Source: RGIG8745 sp964554265
GTDB lineage: Bacteria; Bacteroidota; Bacteroidia; Bacteroidales; Bacteroidaceae
DNA: 7,468 nt
Assembly (NCBI GenBank): GCA_964554265.1
Contig: CAZKOB010000146.1
Coordinates: forward strand, 1-7,468
Reading direction: 5' to 3'
Made by a program: the position numbers and the translations under genes. The notes under the pieces were generated by a model, which worked only from the letters and a program-made list of their open reading frames with translations, was not told the DNA's origin and searched no databases. This document shows positions 6,657 to 7,468 of this stretch, one piece after another. Numbering within the stretch: the stretch's first letter is position 1; each line of letters begins with the position of its first letter.

Positions 6657-6738
6657 ACCCACTTGGATATATAAGTAATCAGCACCTGACTTCGTCATCG
6701 TGTCACCTTAAAAATGCTCATCGGAGAGTTTCGCTATT

Positions 6739-6778
6739 CCCTGATGTCTTTTCATAAGCCCTAATGTCATCATAAATC
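6739..6778. repeat. Imperfect tandem repeat of about 20 bp
   Basis: ccctgatgtcttttcataag (6739-6758) is followed directly by ccctaatgtcatcataaatc (6759-6778). The shared core is CCCTRATGTC followed by a CATAA-like end. A weaker echo, tttgtcataaat, occurs near 6809-6820. There is no coding signal and its function is unknown. Confidence 0.35.
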
Positions 6779-6854
6779 AGTTTGGTTATCTCCACTCCAT
6801 GCCATCTATTTGTCATAAATTACAGGCTTTTTCTGACAATCTGAAATGTTAAAA

Positions 6855-6949
6855 TTCAAGGCTCGCAGAATCGCATAAAATCGGCCGAATCTTACCGAGG
6901 TTCCATCTGTGCGATTCTAAGGCCGTTTTCAGGCCTTGAACCTCAGATG
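6855..6949. repeat. Nested inverted-repeat cluster (strong RNA or cruciform potential)
   Basis: Several perfect inverted repeats are interleaved: ttcaaggc (6855-6862) with gccttgaa (6933-6940); agaatcgca (6867-6875) with tgcgattct (6910-6918); aaggcc (6919-6924) with ggcctt (6932-6937); gaggttc (6897-6903) with gaacctc (6938-6944); catctg (6904-6909) with cagatg (6944-6949). The first two are nested and give one long stem; the last three offer competing folds. The density is well above what neighbouring sequence shows. It may be a repeated intergenic element or part of a structured RNA. Confidence 0.45.
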
Positions 6950-7030
6950 TAAAAATAATATAATTCGCATCCCCAAAAGATACATTTATTCACATTCATA
7001 CGTGCTTCATCCGAAAAAAGAGTACGCTGG

Positions 7031-7122
7031 AAATAAATTTCGTTCACCTTGAAAATGTTTTTAAAGTGCCTTGTGAAAAATTTTTCAAGGTGAACAAAAT
7101 TTATTTTCAAGGTGAACAAAAT
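7031..7122. repeat. Cluster of TTCAAGGTGAAC repeats: 25-bp inverted repeat plus a 22-bp tandem copy
   Basis: The 25-mer at 7031-7055 (aaataaatttcgttcacctt, then gaaaa) is the reverse complement of 7082-7106 at 24 of 25 positions, with a 26-nt spacer. The first 19 bases of that right arm recur exactly at 7104-7122, a 22-bp period. A degraded inverted copy (agtgccttgtgaaaaa) lies at 7065-7080. The core TTCAAGGTGAA is itself a small dyad (TTCA-N3-TGAA). This organised array lies in non-coding DNA. Confidence 0.6.
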
Positions 7123-7267
7123 CGAGAAGGACCGTTTTCGGGCTGAAATTTGATGCTGCACAAAATTGATTTCTTAAAAAATCAAAATCAGATTTTTCAA
7201 TGTCACGAAAAACAAAGATGGGGTTTGGCGGCGAAAAACAGGAATATAGGGCAAGTAATTTTATAAC

Positions 7268-7365
7268 TTACTGATTATCAATACTTCCTATTTTTGTCAC
7301 AAGCTGTACTTCTTGTACCTAAAACTGCATTGTTTTGTCAAAATAGCAGTTTACTGATTATCAAT
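7268..7365 (+). repeat. Two exact copies of ttactgattatcaat, 83 bp apart
   Basis: The 15-mer occurs at 7268-7282 and 7351-7365. The copies surround a possible -7 box (7289-7296) and a 7-bp hairpin (7322-7352), upstream of a possible gene start at the right edge. They could be binding sites for a regulator of that gene or short repeats left by recombination. Confidence 0.4.
7289..7296 (+). promoter_or_regulatory. Possible Bacteroides -7 box (TATTTTTG) near the right edge
   Basis: TATTTTTG matches TAnnTTTG exactly, but no -33 TTTG is visible 19-21 bp upstream. A transcript would start near 7303 and carry a leader with the hairpin aaactgc (7322-7328) / gcagttt (7346-7352) before any gene beginning near 7412-7425. 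In AT-rich DNA such a box can arise by chance. Confidence 0.25.
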
Positions 7366-7411
7366 TGTTTATCTATAAAACACCAAAAATTCAGCAGTCG
7401 GTTTTATGTAA

Positions 7412-7468
7412 ATGAATCTTAATTATGTTAATAAAGTTCCGTTTGCTATGGGTGGGATTTGTGTCAAA
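7412..7468 (+). CDS. Possible 5' end of a gene running off the right edge
   Basis: Two overlapping frames open here and stay open to the end of the window. The ATG at 7412 gives MNLNYVNKVPFAMGGICVK. The ATG at 7425 gives MLIKFRLLWVGFVS, which has the short basic then hydrophobic pattern of a signal peptide start. Fewer than 20 codons are visible, so neither can be assigned and both may be chance. Confidence 0.2.
   Translation, partial: MNLNYVNKVPFAMGGICVK

Larger units (their letters stand above)
6528..6707. repeat. Pair of imperfect 23-bp direct repeats
   Basis: cctgacttcgttattgcatc (continuing acc) at 6528-6550 and cctgacttcgtcatcgtgtc (continuing acc) at 6685-6707 agree at 19 of 23 positions. 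They bracket the 11-bp inverted repeat (6574-6619) and the right-hand GAGTCTGTG repeat (6630-6656). Together these could form one composite intergenic element of about 180 bp, or be remnants of a duplicated sequence. Confidence 0.45.
6459..7411. other. About 950 bp of AT-rich, repeat-laden intergenic DNA without a convincing gene
   Basis: No open frame here has protein-like composition or recognisable motifs. The longest minus-strand frame (6943-7161) runs through the inverted-repeat cluster and is best read as a by-product of it. The stretch contains the repeats listed separately: 6528-6707, 6574-6619, 6630-6656, 6739-6778, 6855-6949, 7031-7122 and 7268-7365. It has no tRNA-like or rRNA-like sequence that I can recognise and no CRISPR-like regular repeat-spacer pattern. 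A small structured RNA cannot be excluded. Confidence 0.6.

Noticed and set aside
6855..6949. tRNA or tmRNA gene
   Set aside because: The stems do not fit a cloverleaf and no T-loop (GGTTCRA) or acceptor-CCA arrangement is visible.
7031..7122. CRISPR array
   Set aside because: There are only three good copies, in mixed orientation, with no regular unique spacers of about 30 bp and no cas genes in the window.
6943..7161. Minus-strand 72-codon frame in the right intergenic region
   Set aside because: It reads straight through the 7031-7122 inverted-repeat array, so its peptide contains forward and reverse readings of the same repeat. It has no upstream signals or domain. I have a vague memory of similar spurious ORFs in Bacteroides annotations, but cannot verify it.

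Overview
The window looks like a chromosomal segment from a gut Bacteroidales species, most likely Bacteroides or a close relative. The evidence is a TATTTTTG box matching the Bacteroides -7 promoter consensus (TAnnTTTG), no clear Shine-Dalgarno sequences, a TPR-lipoprotein histidine kinase of a Bacteroidota type, and a small HARE-HTH-like protein of a kind I associate with Bacteroides. The assignment rests on motifs recalled from memory; no search was run.

Layout. Positions 1-177 are non-coding. They hold short repeats and a probable intrinsic terminator (99-132) for the leftward operon. Positions 178-5986 carry a three-gene operon on the minus strand, transcribed from right to left: a 1434-residue double sensor kinase (1682-5986, GTG start), a response regulator (875-1603), and a small membrane protein resembling a shortened AbgT-family transporter (178-885), whose start overlaps the regulator's stop. 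Positions 5987-6107 are a 121-bp divergent intergenic region with a probable leftward promoter and a 9-bp dyad. Positions 6108-6458 encode, on the plus strand, a 116-residue winged-helix protein ending in a perfect sliding-clamp-binding pentapeptide. Positions 6459-7468 are about 1 kb of AT-rich intergenic DNA full of inverted and direct repeats. A gene may start at the extreme right edge.

How the genes may work together. The kinase is the most striking object. It is two complete sensor kinases in one polypeptide, each with a periplasmic helical domain and a transmembrane helix. The first has intact ATP-binding boxes but no histidine at the expected phosphorylation position. The second has an H-E phosphorylation motif but has lost the ATP-binding boxes. 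The simplest model is that the first half phosphorylates the second half, which passes phosphate to Asp57 of the regulator. The AbgT-like protein, coupled in translation to the regulator, could be a membrane accessory or sensor, because too little of the AbgT fold remains for ordinary transport. The signal and the regulon cannot be read from this window.
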